A DNA stretch of 64,000 nucleotides from Osmia lignaria lignaria. Taxonomy: Eukaryota > Arthropoda > Insecta > Hymenoptera > Megachilidae. Shown piece after piece: positions 37,342-50,525 of the stretch. The notes below the pieces were generated by a model. That model saw nothing but the letters and a program-made list of their open reading frames with translations. It searched no databases and was not told the origin of the DNA. The position numbers were made by a program, and so were the translations under genes. Within the stretch, counting starts at the first letter, position 1. The number at the start of each line of letters is the position of its first letter. The stretch covers positions 10,665,501 through 10,729,500 of the forward strand of contig NW_027478166.1 in the NCBI RefSeq assembly GCF_051020975.1, in the 5' to 3' direction.

Positions 37342-38307
37342 GATCAGAAGCGTAGTTCTCGAGATATATCGAGATATTTAAAAGTTCCGAAGCCGCACCA
37401 ACATAATAGAGATACAGAAACACCGTGGCCCGTTTCTTTGAGATAACTCTGCACTATTGCGAGCTGCAAATGCCACTCCCAGCTTAGCTGTGCAGAAGAA
37501 GAACAACAAGAAGAAGAAATATCTCGAAATATGTCCGTCAGGCCCCTTCCCTTGAGATATATCTGCAAATATCTCGGAAACGAAGCGAGCTATGGCAAAA
37601 TGTTAAGAGACCTTTTTTGTAGAGAATTAAGTTTCCTACTTTTTATGTTCTATGATATTTTTTAATCGGATGCGTAGTTCTCGAGATATATCAAGATATT
37701 TAAAAGTTCCGAAGCCGCACCAACATAATAGAGATACAGAAACACCGTGGCCCCTATCTTTGAGATAACTCTGCACTACTGCGAGCTGCAAATGCCACTT
37801 CCAGCTTAGCTGTGCAGAAGAAGAACAACAAGAAGAAGAAACATCTCGAAATATGTCCGTCAGGCCCCTTCCCTTGAGATAAATCTGCAAATATCTCGGA
37901 AACGAAGCGAGCTATGGCAAAATGTTTAGAGACCTTTCCTGTAGAGAATTAAGTTTCCTACTTTTTATGTAGTATGATATTTTTTGATCAGATGCGTAGT
38001 TCTCGAGATATATCAAGATATTTAAAAGTTCCGAAGCCGCACCAACATAATAGAGATACAGAAACACCGTGGCCCCTTTCTTTGAGATAACTCTGCACTA
38101 TTGCGCGCGGCAAATGCCACTTCCAGCTTAGCTGTGCAGAAGAAGAACAACAAGAAGAAGAAATATCTCGAAATATGTCCGTCAGGCCCCTTCCCATGAG
38201 ATAAATCTGCAAATATCTCGGAAACGAAGCGAGCTATGGCAAAATGTTAAGAGACCTTTTTTGTAGAGAATTAAGTTTCCTACTTTTTATGTTCGATGAT
38301 ATTTTTT

Positions 38308-38626
38308 GATCAGATGCGTAGTTCTCGAGATATATCAAGATATTTAAAAGTTCCGAAGCCGCACCAACATAGAGATACAGAAACACCGTGGCCCCTTTCT
38401 TTGAGATAAGTCTGCACTATTGCGAGCTGCAAATGCCACTTCCAGCTTAGCTGTGCAGAGGAAGAACAACAAGAAGAAGAAATATCTCGAAATATGTCCG
38501 TCAGGCCAGTTCCTTTGAGTTGAATCTGCAAATATCTCGGAAACGAAGCGAGCTATGGCAAAATGTTAAGAGACGTTTTTTGTAGAGAATTATGTTTCCT
38601 ACAATTTATGTTCTATGGTATTTTTT
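38308..38626 (+). repeat. 319-bp monomer, AAT triplet lost (first copy)
   Basis: It reads aacatagagatac where others have aacataatagagatac, a loss of three bases. The same deletion appears in the unit at 41522, carried there by the ten-monomer-offset duplication. Confidence 0.92.
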
Positions 38627-39914
38627 GATCAGAAGCGTAGTTTTCGAGATATATCGAGATATTTAAAAGTTCCGAAGCCGCACCAACATAATAGAGATAC
38701 AGAAACACCGTGGCCCCTTTCTTTGAGATAACTCTGCACTAGTGCGAGCCGCAAATGCCACTTCCAGCTTAGCTGTGCAGAAGAAGAACAACAAGAAGAA
38801 GAAATATCTGGAAATATGTCCGTCAGGCCCCTTGCCTTGAAATATATCTGCAAATATCTCGGAAACGAAGCGAGCTATGGCAAAATGTTAAGAAACCGTT
38901 TTTGTAGAGAATTAAGTTTCCTACTTTTTATGTTCTATGATATTTTTTGATCGGACGCGTAGTTCTCGAGATATATCAAGATATTTAAAAGTTCCGAAGC
39001 CGCACCAACATAATAGAGATACAGAAACACCGTGGCCCCTTTCGTTGAGATAACTCTGCACTAGTGCGAGCCGCAAATGCCACTTCCAGCTTAACTGTGC
39101 AGAAGAAGAACAACAAGAAGAAAAAATATCTCGAAATATGTCCGTCAGGCCCCTTCCCTTGAGATAAATCTGCAAATATCTCGGAAACGAAGCGAGCTAT
39201 GGCAAAATGTTAAGAGACCTTTTTTGTAGAGAATTAAGTTTCCTACTTTTTATGTTCTATGATATTTTTTGATCAGATGCGTAGTTCTCGAGATATATCA
39301 AGATATTTAAAAGTTCCGAAGCCGCACCAACATAATAGAGATACAGAAACACCGTGGCCCCTTTCTTTGAGATAACTCTGCACTATTGCGAGCTGCAAAT
39401 GCCACTTCCAGCTTAGCTGTGCAGAGGAAGAACAACAAGAAGAAGAAATATCTCGAAATATGTCCGTCAGGCCAGTTCCTTTGAGTTGAATCTGCAAATA
39501 TCTCGGAAACGAAGCGAGCTATGGCAAAATGTTAAGAGACGTTTTTTGTAGAGAATTATGTTTCCTATAATTTATGTTCTATGATATTTTTTGATCAGAA
39601 GCGTAGTTTTCGAGATATATCGAGATATTTAAAAGTTCCGAAGCCGCACCAACATAATAGGGATACAGAAACACCGTGGCCCCTTTCTTTGAGATAACTC
39701 TGCACTAGTGCGAGCCGCAAATGCCACTTCCAGCTTAGCTGTGCAGAAGAAGAACAACAAGAAGAAGAAATATCTCGAAATATGTCCGTCAGGCCCCTTC
39801 CCTTGAGATAAATCTGCAAATATCTCGGAAACGAAGCGAGCTATGGCAAAATGTTAAGAGACGTTTTTTGTAGAGAATTATATTTTCTACAATTTATGTT
39901 CTATGATATTTTTT

Positions 39915-40233
39915 GATCAGAAGCGTAGTTTTCGCGATATATCGAGATATTTAAAAGTTCCGAAGCCGCACCAACATAATAGAGATACAGAAACACCGTG
40001 GCCCCTTTCTTTGAGATAACTCTGCACTAGTGCGAGCCGCAAATGCCACTTCCAGCTTAGCTGTGCAGAAGAAGAACAAGAAGAAGAAATATCTCGAAAT
40101 ATGTCCGACAGGCCCCTTCCCTTGAGATAAATCTGCAAATATCTCGGAAACGAAGCGAGCTATGGCGAAATGTTAAGAGACCTTTTTTGTAGAGAATTAA
40201 GTTTCCTACTTTTTATCTTCTATGATATTTTGT
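39915..40233 (+). repeat. 319-bp monomer, AAC triplet lost (first of six)
   Basis: The triplet tract reads gaagaagaacaagaagaag, one AAC triplet short. The unit also has cgcgatat at its left end and cgacagg and ggcgaaatg on the right. The same deletion recurs at 43451, 46346, 50207, 52780 and 55675 with the same right-half marks, so it is one event spread by duplication. Confidence 0.92.
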
Positions 40234-41521
40234 GATCAGATGCGTAGTTCTCGAGATATATCAAGATATTTAAAAGTTCCGAAGCCGCACCAACATAATA
40301 GAGATACAGAAACACCGTGGCCCCTCTCTTTGAGATAACTCTGTACTATTGCGAGCTGCAAATGCCACTTCCAGCTTAGCTGTGCAGAAGAAGAACAACA
40401 AGAAGAAGAAACATCTCGAAATATGTCCGTCAGGCCCCTTCCCTTGAGATAAATCTGCAAATATCTCGGAAACGAAGCGAGCTATGGCAAAATGTTAAGA
40501 GACGTTTTTTGTAGAGAATTATGTTTTCTACAATTTATGTTCTATGATATTTTTTGATGAGAAGCGTAGTTTTCGCGATATATCGAGATATTTAAAAGTT
40601 CCGAAGCCGCACCAACATAATAGAGATACAGAAACACCGTGGCCCCTTTCTTTGAGATAACTCTGCACTAGTGCGAGCCGCAAATGCCACTTCCAGCTTA
40701 GCTGTGCAGAAGAAGAACAACAAGAAGAAGAAATATCTCGAAATATGTCCGACAGGCCCCTTCCCTTGAGATAAATCTGCAAATATCTCGGAAACGAAGC
40801 GAGCTATGGCGAAATGTTAAGAGACCTTTTTTGTAGAGAATTAAGTTTCCTACTTTTTATCTTCTATGATATTTTGTGATCAGATGCGTAGTTCTCGAGA
40901 TATATCAAGATATTTAAAAGTTCCGAAGCCGCACCAACATAATAGAGATACAGAAACACCGTGGCCCCTCTCTTTGAGATAACTCTGCACTATTGCGAGC
41001 TGCAAATGCCACTTCCAGCTTAGCTGTGCAGAAGAAGAACAACAAGAAGAAGAAACATCTCGAAATATGTCCGTCAGGCCCCTTCCCTTGAGATAAATCT
41101 GCAAATATCTCGGAAACGAAGCGAGCTATGGCAAAATGTTTAGAGACCTTTCCTGTAGAGAATTAAGTTTCCTACTTTTTATGTAGTATGATATTTTTTG
41201 ATCAGATGCGTAGTTCTCGAGATATATCAAGATATTTAAAAGTTCCGAAGCCGCACCAACATAATAGAGATACAGAAACACCGTGGCCCCTTTCTTTGAG
41301 ATAACTCTGCACTATTGCGCGCGGCAAATGCCACTTCCAGCTTAGCTGTGCAGAAGAAGAACAACAAGAAGAAGAAATATCTCGAAATATGTCCGTCAGG
41401 CCCCTTCCCATGAGATAAATCTGCAAATATCTCGGAAACGAAGCGAGCTATGGCAAAATGTTAAGAGACCTTTTTTGTAGAGAATTAAGTTTCCTACTTT
41501 TTATGTTCGATGATATTTTTT

Positions 41522-41840
41522 GATCAGATGCGTAGTTCTCGAGATATATCAAGATATTTAAAAGTTCCGAAGCCGCACCAACATAGAGATACAGAAACAC
41601 CGTGGCCCCTTTCTTTGAGATAACTCTGCACTATTGCGAGCTGCAAATGCCACTTCCAGCTTAGCTGTGCAGAGGAAGAACAACAAGAAGAAGAAATATC
41701 TCGAAATATGTCCGTCAGGCCAGTTCCTTTGAGTTGAATCTGCAAATATCTCGGAAACGAAGCGAGCTATGGCAAAATGTTAAGAGACGTTTTTTGTAGA
41801 GAATTATGTTTCCTACAATTTATGTTCTATGGTATTTTTT
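41522..41840 (+). repeat. 319-bp monomer, AAT triplet lost (second copy)
   Basis: It carries the same aacatagagatac deletion as 38308 and is the third unit of the second copy of the ten-monomer-offset repeat. It differs from the first copy by gataactct against gataagtct. Confidence 0.92.
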
Positions 41841-43450
41841 GATCAGAAGCGTAGTTTTCGAGATATATCGAGATATTTAAAAGTTCCGAAGCCGCACCAA
41901 CATAATAGAGATACAGAAACACCGTGGCCCCTTTCTTTGAGATAACTCTGCACTAGTGCGAGCCGCAAATGCCACTTCCAGCTTAGCTGTGCAGAAGAAG
42001 AACAACAAGAAGAAGAAATATCTGGAAATATGTCCGTCAGGCCCCTTGCCTTGAAATATATCTGCAAATATCTCGGAAACGAAGCGAGCTATGGCAAAAT
42101 GTTAAGAAACCGTTTTTGTAGAGAATTAAGTTTCCTACTTTTTATGTTCGATGATATTTTTTGATCAGATGCGTAGTTCTCGAGATATATCAAGATATTT
42201 AAAAGTTCCGAAGCTGCACCAACATAATAGAGGTACAGAAACACCGTGGCCTCTTTCTTTGAGATAACTCTGCACTATTGCGAGCTGCAAATGCCACTTC
42301 GAGCTTGGCTGTGCAGAAGAAGAACAACAAGAAGAAGAAATATCTCGAAATATGTCCGTCAGGCCAGTTCCTTTGAGTTGAATCTGCAAATATCTCGGAA
42401 ACGAAGCGAGCTATGGCAAAATGTTAAGAGACGTTTTTTGTAGAGAATTATGTTTCCTACAATTTATGTTCTATGATATTTTTTGATCAGAAGCGTAGTT
42501 TTCGAGATATATCGAGATATTTAAAAGTTCCGAAGCAGCACCAACATAATAGAGATACAGAAACACCGTGGCCCCTTTCTTTGAGATAACTCTGCACTAG
42601 TGCGAGCCGCAAATGCCACTTCCAGCTTAGCTGTGCAGAAGAAGAACAACAAGAAGAAGAAATATCTCGAAATATGTCCGTCAGGCCCCTGCCCTTGAAA
42701 TATATCTGCAAATATCTCGGAAACGAAGCGAGCTATGGCAAAATGTTAAGAAACCGTTATTGTAGAGAATTAAGTTTCCTACTTTTTATGTTCTATGATA
42801 TTTTTTGATCGGACGCGTAGTTCTCGAGATATATCAAGATATTTAAAAGTTCCGAAGCCGCACCAACATAATAGAGATACAGAAACACCGTGGCCCCTTT
42901 CGTTGAGATAACTCTGCACTAGTGCGAGCCGCAAATGCCACTTCCAGCTTAACTGTGCAGAAGAAGAACAACAAGAAGAAGAAATATCTCGAAATATGTC
43001 CGTCAGGCCCCTTCCCTTGAGATAAATCTGCAAATATCTCGGAAACGAAGCGAGCTATGGCAAAATGTTAAGAGACCTTTTTTGTAGAGAATTAAGTTTC
43101 CTACTTTTTATGTTCTATGATATTTTTTGATCAGATGCGTAGTTCTCGAGATATATCAAGATATTTAAAAGTTCCGAAGCCGCACCAACATAATAGAGAT
43201 ACAGAAACACCGTGGCCCCTTTCTTTGAGATAACTCTGCACTAGTGCGAGCCGCAAATGCCACTTCCAGCTTAGCTGTGCAGAAGAAGAACAACAAGAAG
43301 AAGAAATATCTCGAAATATGTCCGTCAGGCCCCTTCCCTTGAGATAAATCTGCAAATATCTCGGAAACGAAGCGAGCTATGGCAAAATGTTAAGAGACGT
43401 TTTTTGTAGAGAATTATATTTTCTACAATTTATGTTCTATGATATTTTTT

Positions 43451-43769
43451 GATCAGAAGCGTAGTTTTCGCGATATATCGAGATATTTAAAAGTTCCGAA
43501 GCCGCACCAACATAATAGAGATACAGAAACACCGTGGCCCCTTTCTTTGAGATAACTCTGCACTAGTGCGAGCCGCAAATGCCACTTCCAGCTCAGCTGT
43601 GCAGAAGAAGAACAAGAAGAAGAAATATCTCGAAATATGTCCGACAGGCCCCTTCCCTTGAGATAAATCTGCAAATATCTCGGAAACGAAGCGAGCTATG
43701 GCGAAATGTTAAGAGACCGTTTTTGTAGAGAATTAAGTTTCCTACTTTTTATGTTCTATGATATTTTTT
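43451..43769 (+). repeat. 319-bp monomer, AAC triplet lost (second of six)
   Basis: It shares the tract deletion with 39915 and has the extra agctcagctg mark and an agaccgttttt tail. It is the last unit of block A. Confidence 0.9.
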
Positions 43770-46345
43770 GATCGGACGCGTAGTTCTCGAGATATATCAA
43801 GATATTTAAAAGTTCCGAAGCCGCACCAACATAATAGAGATACAGAAACACCGTGGCCCCTTTCGTTGAGATAACTCTGCACTAGTGCGAGCCGCAAATG
43901 CCACTTCCAGCTTAACTGTGCAGAAGAAGAACAACAAGAAGAAGAAATATCTCGAAATATGTCCGTCAGGCCCCTTCCCTTGAGATAAATCTGCAAATAT
44001 CTCGGAAACGAAGCGAGCTATGGCAAAATGTTAAGAGACCTTTTTTGTAGAGAATTAAGTTTCCTACTTTTTATGTTCTATGATATTTTTTGATCAGATG
44101 CGTAGTTCTCGAGATATATCAAGATATTTAAAAGTTCCGAAGCCGCACCAACATAATAGAGATACAGAAACACCGTGGCCCCTTTCTTTGAGATAACTCT
44201 GCACTATTGCGAGCTGCAAATGCCACTTCCAGCTTAGCTGTGCAGAGGAAGAACAACAAGAAGAAGAAATATCTCGAAATATGTCCGTCAGGCCAGTTCC
44301 TTTGAGTTGAATCTGCAAATATCTCGGAAACGAAGCGAGCTATGGCAAAATGTTAAGAGACGTTTTTTGTAGAGAATTATGTTTCCTACAATTTACGTTC
44401 TATGATATTTTTTGATCAGAAGCGTAGTTTTCGAGATATATTGAGATATTTAAAAGTTCCGAAGACGCACCAACATAATAGAGATACAGAAACACCGTGG
44501 CCCCTTTCTTTGAGATATCTCTGCACTATTGCGAGCTGCAAATGCCACTTCCAGCTTAGCTGTGCAGAAGAAGAACAACAAGAAGAAGAAATATCTCGAA
44601 ATATGTCCGTCAGGCCACTTCCCTTGAGATAAATCTGCAAATATCTCGGAAACGAAGCGAGCTATGGCAAAATGTTAAGAGACCTTTTTTGTAGAGAATT
44701 AAGTTTCCTACTTTTTATGTTCGATGATATTTTTTGATCAGATGCGTAGTTCTCGAGATATATCAAGATATTTAAAAGTTCCGAAGCTGCACCAACATAA
44801 TAGAGGTACAGAAACACCGTGGCCTCTTTCTTTGAGATAACTCTGCACTATTGCGAGCTGCAAATGCCACTTCGAGCTTGGCTGTGCAGAAGAAGAACAA
44901 CAAGAAGAAGAAATATCTCGAAATATGTCCGTCAGGCCAGTTCCTTTGAGTTGAATCTGCAAATATCTCGGAAACGAAGCGAGCTATGGCAAAATGTTAA
45001 GAGACGTTTTTTGTAGAGAATTATGTTTCCTACAATTTATGTTCTATGATATTTTTTGATCAGAAGCGTAGTTTTCGAGATATATCGAGATATTTAAAAG
45101 TTCCGAAGCCGCACCAACATAATAGAGATACAGAAACACCGTGGCCCCTTTCTTTGAGATAACTCTGCACTAGTGCGAGCCGCAAATGCCACTTCCAGCT
45201 TAGCTGTGCAGAAGAAGAACAACAAGAAGAAGAAATATCTCGAAATATGTCCGTCAGGCCCCTGCCCTTGAAATATATCTGCAAATATCTCGGAAACGAA
45301 GCGAGCTATGGCAAAATGTTAAGAAACCGTTTTTGTAGAGAATTAAGTTTCCTACTTTTTATGTTCTATGATATTTTTTGATCGGACGCGTAGTTCTCGA
45401 GATATATCAAGATATTTAAAAGTTCCGAAGCCGCACCAACATAATAGAGATACAGAAACACCGTGGCCCCTTTCGTTGAGATAACTCTGCACTAGTGCGA
45501 GCCGCAAATGCCACTTCCAGCTTAACTGTGCAGAAGAAGAACAACAAGAAGAAGAAATATCTCGAAATATGTCCGTCAGGCCCCTTCCCTTGAGATAAAT
45601 CTGCAAATATCTCGGAAACGAAGCGAGCTATGGCAAAATGTTAAGAGACCTTTTTTGTAGAGAATTAAGTTTCCTACTTTTTATGTTCTATGATATTTTT
45701 TGATCAGATGCGTAGTTCTCGAGATATATCAAGATATTTAAAAGTTCCGAAGCCGCACCAACATAATAGAGATACAGAAACACCGTGGCCCCTTTCTTTG
45801 AGATAACTCTGCACTATTGCGAGCTGCAAATGCCACTTCCAGCTTAGCTGTGCAGAGGAAGAATAACAAGAAGAAGAAATATCTCGAAATATGTCCGTCA
45901 GGCCAGTTCCTTTGAGTTGAATCTGCAAATATCTCGGAAACGAAGCGAGCTATGGCAAAATGTTAAGAGACGTTTTTTGTAGAGAATTATGTTTCCTACA
46001 ATTTATGTTCTATGATATTTTTTGATCAGAAGCGTAGTTTTCGAGATATATCGAGATATTTAAAAGTTCCGAAGCCGCACCAACATAATAGGGATACAGA
46101 AACACCGTGGCCCCTTTCTTTGAGATAACTCTGCACTAGTGCGAGCCGCAAATGCCACTTCCAGCTTAGCTGTGCAGAAGAAGAACAACAAGAAGAAGAA
46201 ATATCTCGAAATATGTCCGTCAGGCCCCTTCCCTTGAGATAAATCTGCAAATATCTCGGAAACGAAGCGAGCTATGGCAAAATGTTAAGAGACGTTTTTT
46301 GTAGAGAATTATATTTGCTACAATTTATGTTCTATGATATTTTTT

Positions 46346-46664
46346 GATCAGAAGCGTAGTTTTCGCGATATATCGAGATATTTAAAAGTTCCGAAGCCGC
46401 ACCAACATAATAGAGATACAGAAACACCGTGGCCCCTTTCTTTGAGATAACTCTGCACTAGTGCGAGCCGCAAATGCCACTTCCAGCTTAGCTGTGCAGA
46501 AGAAGAACAAGAAGAAGAAATATCTCGAAATATGTCCGACAGGCCCCTTCCCTTGAGATAAATCTGCAAATATCTCGGAAACGAAGCGAGCTATGGCGAA
46601 ATGTTAAGAGACCTTTTTTGTAGAGAATTAAGTTTCCTACTTTTTATCTTCTATGATATTTTGT
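46346..46664 (+). repeat. 319-bp monomer, AAC triplet lost (third of six)
   Basis: It shares the tract deletion with 39915 and has the ordinary agcttagctg dyad and a tatcttct tail. It is the second unit of block C. Confidence 0.9.
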
Positions 46665-49600
46665 GATCAGATGCGTAGTTCTCGAGATATATCAAGATAT
46701 TTAAAAGTTCCGAAGCCGCACCAACATAATAGAGATACAGAAACACCGTGGCCCCTCTCTTTGAGATAACTCTGCACTATTGCGAGCTGCAAATGCCACT
46801 TCCAGCTTAGCTGTGCAGAAGAAGAACAACAAGAAGAAGAAACATCTCGAAATATGTCCGTCAGGCCCCTTCCCTTGAGATAAATCTGCAAATATCTCGG
46901 AAACGAAGCGAGCTATGGCAAAATGTTTAGAGACCTTTCTTGTAGAGAATTAAGTTTCCTACTTTTTATGTAGTATGATATTTTTTGATCAGATGCGTAG
47001 TTCTCGAGATATATCAAGATATTTAAAAGTTCCGAAGCCGCACCAACATAATAGAGATACAGAAACACCGTGGCCCCTTTCTTTGAGATAACTCTGCACT
47101 ATTGCGCGCGGCAAATGCCACTTCCAGCTTAGCTGTGCAGAAGAAGAACAACAAGAAGAAGAAATATCTCGAAATATGTCCGTCAGGCCCCTTCCCATGA
47201 GATAAATCTGCAAATATCTCGGAAACGAAGCGAGCTATGGCAAAATGTTAAGAGACCTTTTTTGTAGAGAATTAAGTTTCCTACTTTTTATGTTCGATGA
47301 TATTTTTTGATCAGATGCGTAGTTCTCGAGATATATCAAGATATTTAAAAGTTCCGAAGCCGCACCAACATAATAGAGATACAGAAACACCGTGGCCCCT
47401 TTCTTTGAGATATCTCTGCACTATTGCGAGCTGCAAATGCCACTTCCAGCTTAGCTGTGCAGAAGATGAACAACAAGAAGAAGAAATATCTCGAAATATG
47501 TCCGTGAGGCCCCTTCCCTTGAGATAAATCTGCAAATATCTCGGAAACCAAGCGAGCTATGGCAAAATGTTAAGAGACCTTATTTGTAGAGAATTAAGTT
47601 TCCTACTTTTTATGTTCTATGATATTTTTAGATCAGATGCGTAGTTCTCGAGATATATCAAGATATTTAAAAGTTCCGAAACCGCACCAACATAATAGAG
47701 ATACAGAAACACCGTGGCCCCTTTCTTTGAAATAACTCTGCACTATTGCGAGCTGGAAATGCCACTTCCAGTTTAGCTGTGCAGAAGAAGAACAACAAGA
47801 AGAAGAAATATCTCGGAATATGTTCGTTAGGCCCCTTCCCTTGAGGTAAATCTGCAAATATCTCGGAAACGAAGCGAGCTATGGCAAAATGTTAAGAGAC
47901 CTTTTTTGTAGAGAATTATGTTTCCTACAATTTAGGTTCTATGATATTTTTTGATCAGAAGCGTAGTTTTCGAGATATATCGAGATATTTAAAAGTTCCG
48001 AAGCCGCACCAACATAATAGAGATACAGAAACACCGTGGCCCCTTTCTTTGAGATAACTCTGCACCATTGCGAGCTGCAAATGCCACTTCCAGCTTAGCT
48101 GTGCAGAGCAAGAACAACAAGAAGAAGAAATATCTCGAAATATGTCCGTCAGGCCAGTTCCTTTGAGCTGAATCTGCAAATATCTCGGAAACGAAGCGAG
48201 CTATGGCAAAATGTTAAGAGACGTTTTTTGTAGAGAATTATGTTTCCTACAATTTATGTTCTATGATATTTTTTGATCAGAAGCGTAGTTTTCGAGATAT
48301 ATCGGGATACTTAAAAGTTCCGAAGCCGCACCAACATAATAGAGATACAGAAACACCGTGGCCCCTTTCTTTGAGATAACTGTGCACTAGTGCGAGCCGC
48401 AAATGCCACTTCCAGCTTAGCTGTGCAGAAGAAGAACAACAAGAAGAAGAAATATCTCGAAATATGTCCGTCAGGCCCCTTCCCTTGAGATAAATCTGCA
48501 AATATCTCGGAAACGAAGCGAGCTATGGCAAAATGTTAAGAGACCTTTTTTGTAGAGAATTAAGTTTCCTACTTTTTATCTTCTATGATATTTTTTGATC
48601 AGATGCGTAGTTCTCGAGATATATCAAGATATTTAAAAGTTCCGAAGCCGCACCAACATAATAGAGATACAGAAACACCGTGGCCCCTTTCTTTGAAATA
48701 ACTCTGCACTATTGCGAGCTGGAAATGCCACTTCCAGTTTAGCTGTGCAGAAGAAGAACAACAAGAAGAAGAAATATCTCGAAATATGTCCGTCAGGCCA
48801 CTTCCCTTGAGATAAATCTGCAAATATCTCGGAAACGAAGCGAGCTATGGCAAAATGTTAAGAGACCTTTTTTGTAGAGAATTAAGTTTCCTACTTTTTA
48901 TGTTCGATGATATTTTTTGATCAGATGCGTAGTTCTCGAGATATATCAAGATATTTAAAAGTTCCGAAGCTGCACCAACATAATAGAGGTACAGAAACAC
49001 CGTGGCCTCTTTCTTTGAGATAACTCTGCACTATTGCGAGCTGCAAATGCCACTTCGAGCTTAGCTGTGCAGAAGAAGAACAACAAGAAGAAGAAATATC
49101 TCGAAATATGTCCGTCAGACCCCTTCCCTTGAGATGAATCTGCAAATATCTCGGAAACGAAGCGAGCTATGGCAAAATGTTAAGAGACCTTTTTTGTAGA
49201 GAATAATGTTTCCTACAATTTACGTTCTATGATATTTTTTGATCAGAAGCGTAGTTTTCGAGATATATCGAGATATTTAAAAGTTCCGAAGACGCACCAA
49301 CATAATAGAGATACAGAAACACCGTGGCCCCTTTCTTTGAGATAACTCTGCACTAGTGCGAGCCGCAAATGCCACTTCCAGCTTAGCTGTGCAGAAGAAG
49401 AACAACAAGAAGAAGAAATATCTCGAAATATGTCCGTCAGGCCCCTGCCCTTGAAATATATCTGCAAATATCTCGGAAACGAAGCGAGCTATGGCAAAAT
49501 GTTAAGAAACCGTTATTGTAGAGAATTAAGTTTCCTACTTTTTATGTTCTATGATATTTTTTGATCGGACGCGTAGTTCTCGAGATATATCAAGATATTT

Positions 49601-50206
49601 AAAAGTTCCGAAGCCGCACCAACATAATAGAGATACAGAAACACCGTGGCCCCTTTCGTTGAGATAACTCTGCACTAGTGCGAGCCGCAAATGCCACTTC
49701 CAGCTTAACTGTGCAGAAGAAGAACAACAAGAAGAAGAAATATCTCGAAATATGTCCGTCAGGCCCCTTCCCTTGAGATAAATCTGCAAATATCTCGGAA
49801 ACGAAGCGAGCTATGGCAAAATGTTAAGAGACCTTTTTTGTAGAGAATTAAGTTTCCTACTTTTTATGTTCTATGATATTTTTTGATCAGATGCGTAGTT
49901 CTCGAGATATATCAAGATATTTAAAAGTTCCGAAGCCGCACCAACATAATAGAGATACAGAAACACCGTGGCCCCTTTCTTTGAGATAACTCTGCACTAG
50001 TGCGAGCCGCAAATGCCACTTCCAGCTTAGCTGTGCAGAAGAAGAACAACAAGAAGAAGAAATATCTCGAAATATGTCCGTCAGGCCCCTTCCCTTGAGA
50101 TAAATCTGCAAATATCTCGGAAACGAAGCGAGCTATGGCAAAATGTTAAGAGACGTTTTTTGTAGAGAATTATATTTTCTACAATTTATGTTCTATGATA
50201 TTTTTT

Positions 50207-50525
50207 GATCAGAAGCGTAGTTTTCGCGATATATCGAGATATTTAAAAGTTCCGAAGCCGCACCAACATAATAGAGATACAGAAACACCGTGGCCCCTTT
50301 CTTTGAGATAACTCTGCACTAGTGCGAGCCGCAAATGCCACTTCCAGCTCAGCTGTGCAGAAGAAGAACAAGAAGAAGAAATATCTCGAAATATGTCCGA
50401 CAGGCCCCTTCCCTTGAGATAAATCTGCAAATATCTCGGAAACGAAGCGAGCTATGGCGAAATGTTAAGAGACCGTTTTTGTAGAGAATTAAGTTTCCTA
50501 CTTTTTATGTTCTATGATATTTTTT
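50207..50525 (+). repeat. 319-bp monomer, AAC triplet lost (fourth of six)
   Basis: It has the same marks as 43451, including agctcagctg, and is the last unit of the second block A. Confidence 0.9.

Larger units (their letters stand above)
37664..42162 (+). repeat. Four-monomer segment repeated at ten-monomer spacing (37664-38948 and 40878-42162)
   Basis: Four units recur in order at an offset of 3214 bp. The first carries gaaacatctcg and a gtttagagacctttcctg tail. The second carries ttgcgcgcggc and cccatgagat. The third is a 319-bp unit with aacatagagatac, and the fourth has tatctggaaat, ccttgccttgaaat and agaaaccgttttt. Each copy is 1285 bp. Between them, a B unit with cgcgatat and a gaaacatctcg unit occur twice in a row (39915-40555 and 40556-41199). 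The first of those pairs has a 319-bp unit. The second has gatgag in place of GATCAG at its start. Confidence 0.87.

Noticed and set aside
48297..48312. A CENP-B-box-like string (TTCG...CGGG) in the unit at 48275.
   Set aside because: The spacing is one base too long for the canonical nTTCGnnnnAnnCGGGn, and it depends on a private change. Other units read TCGAG and do not match.
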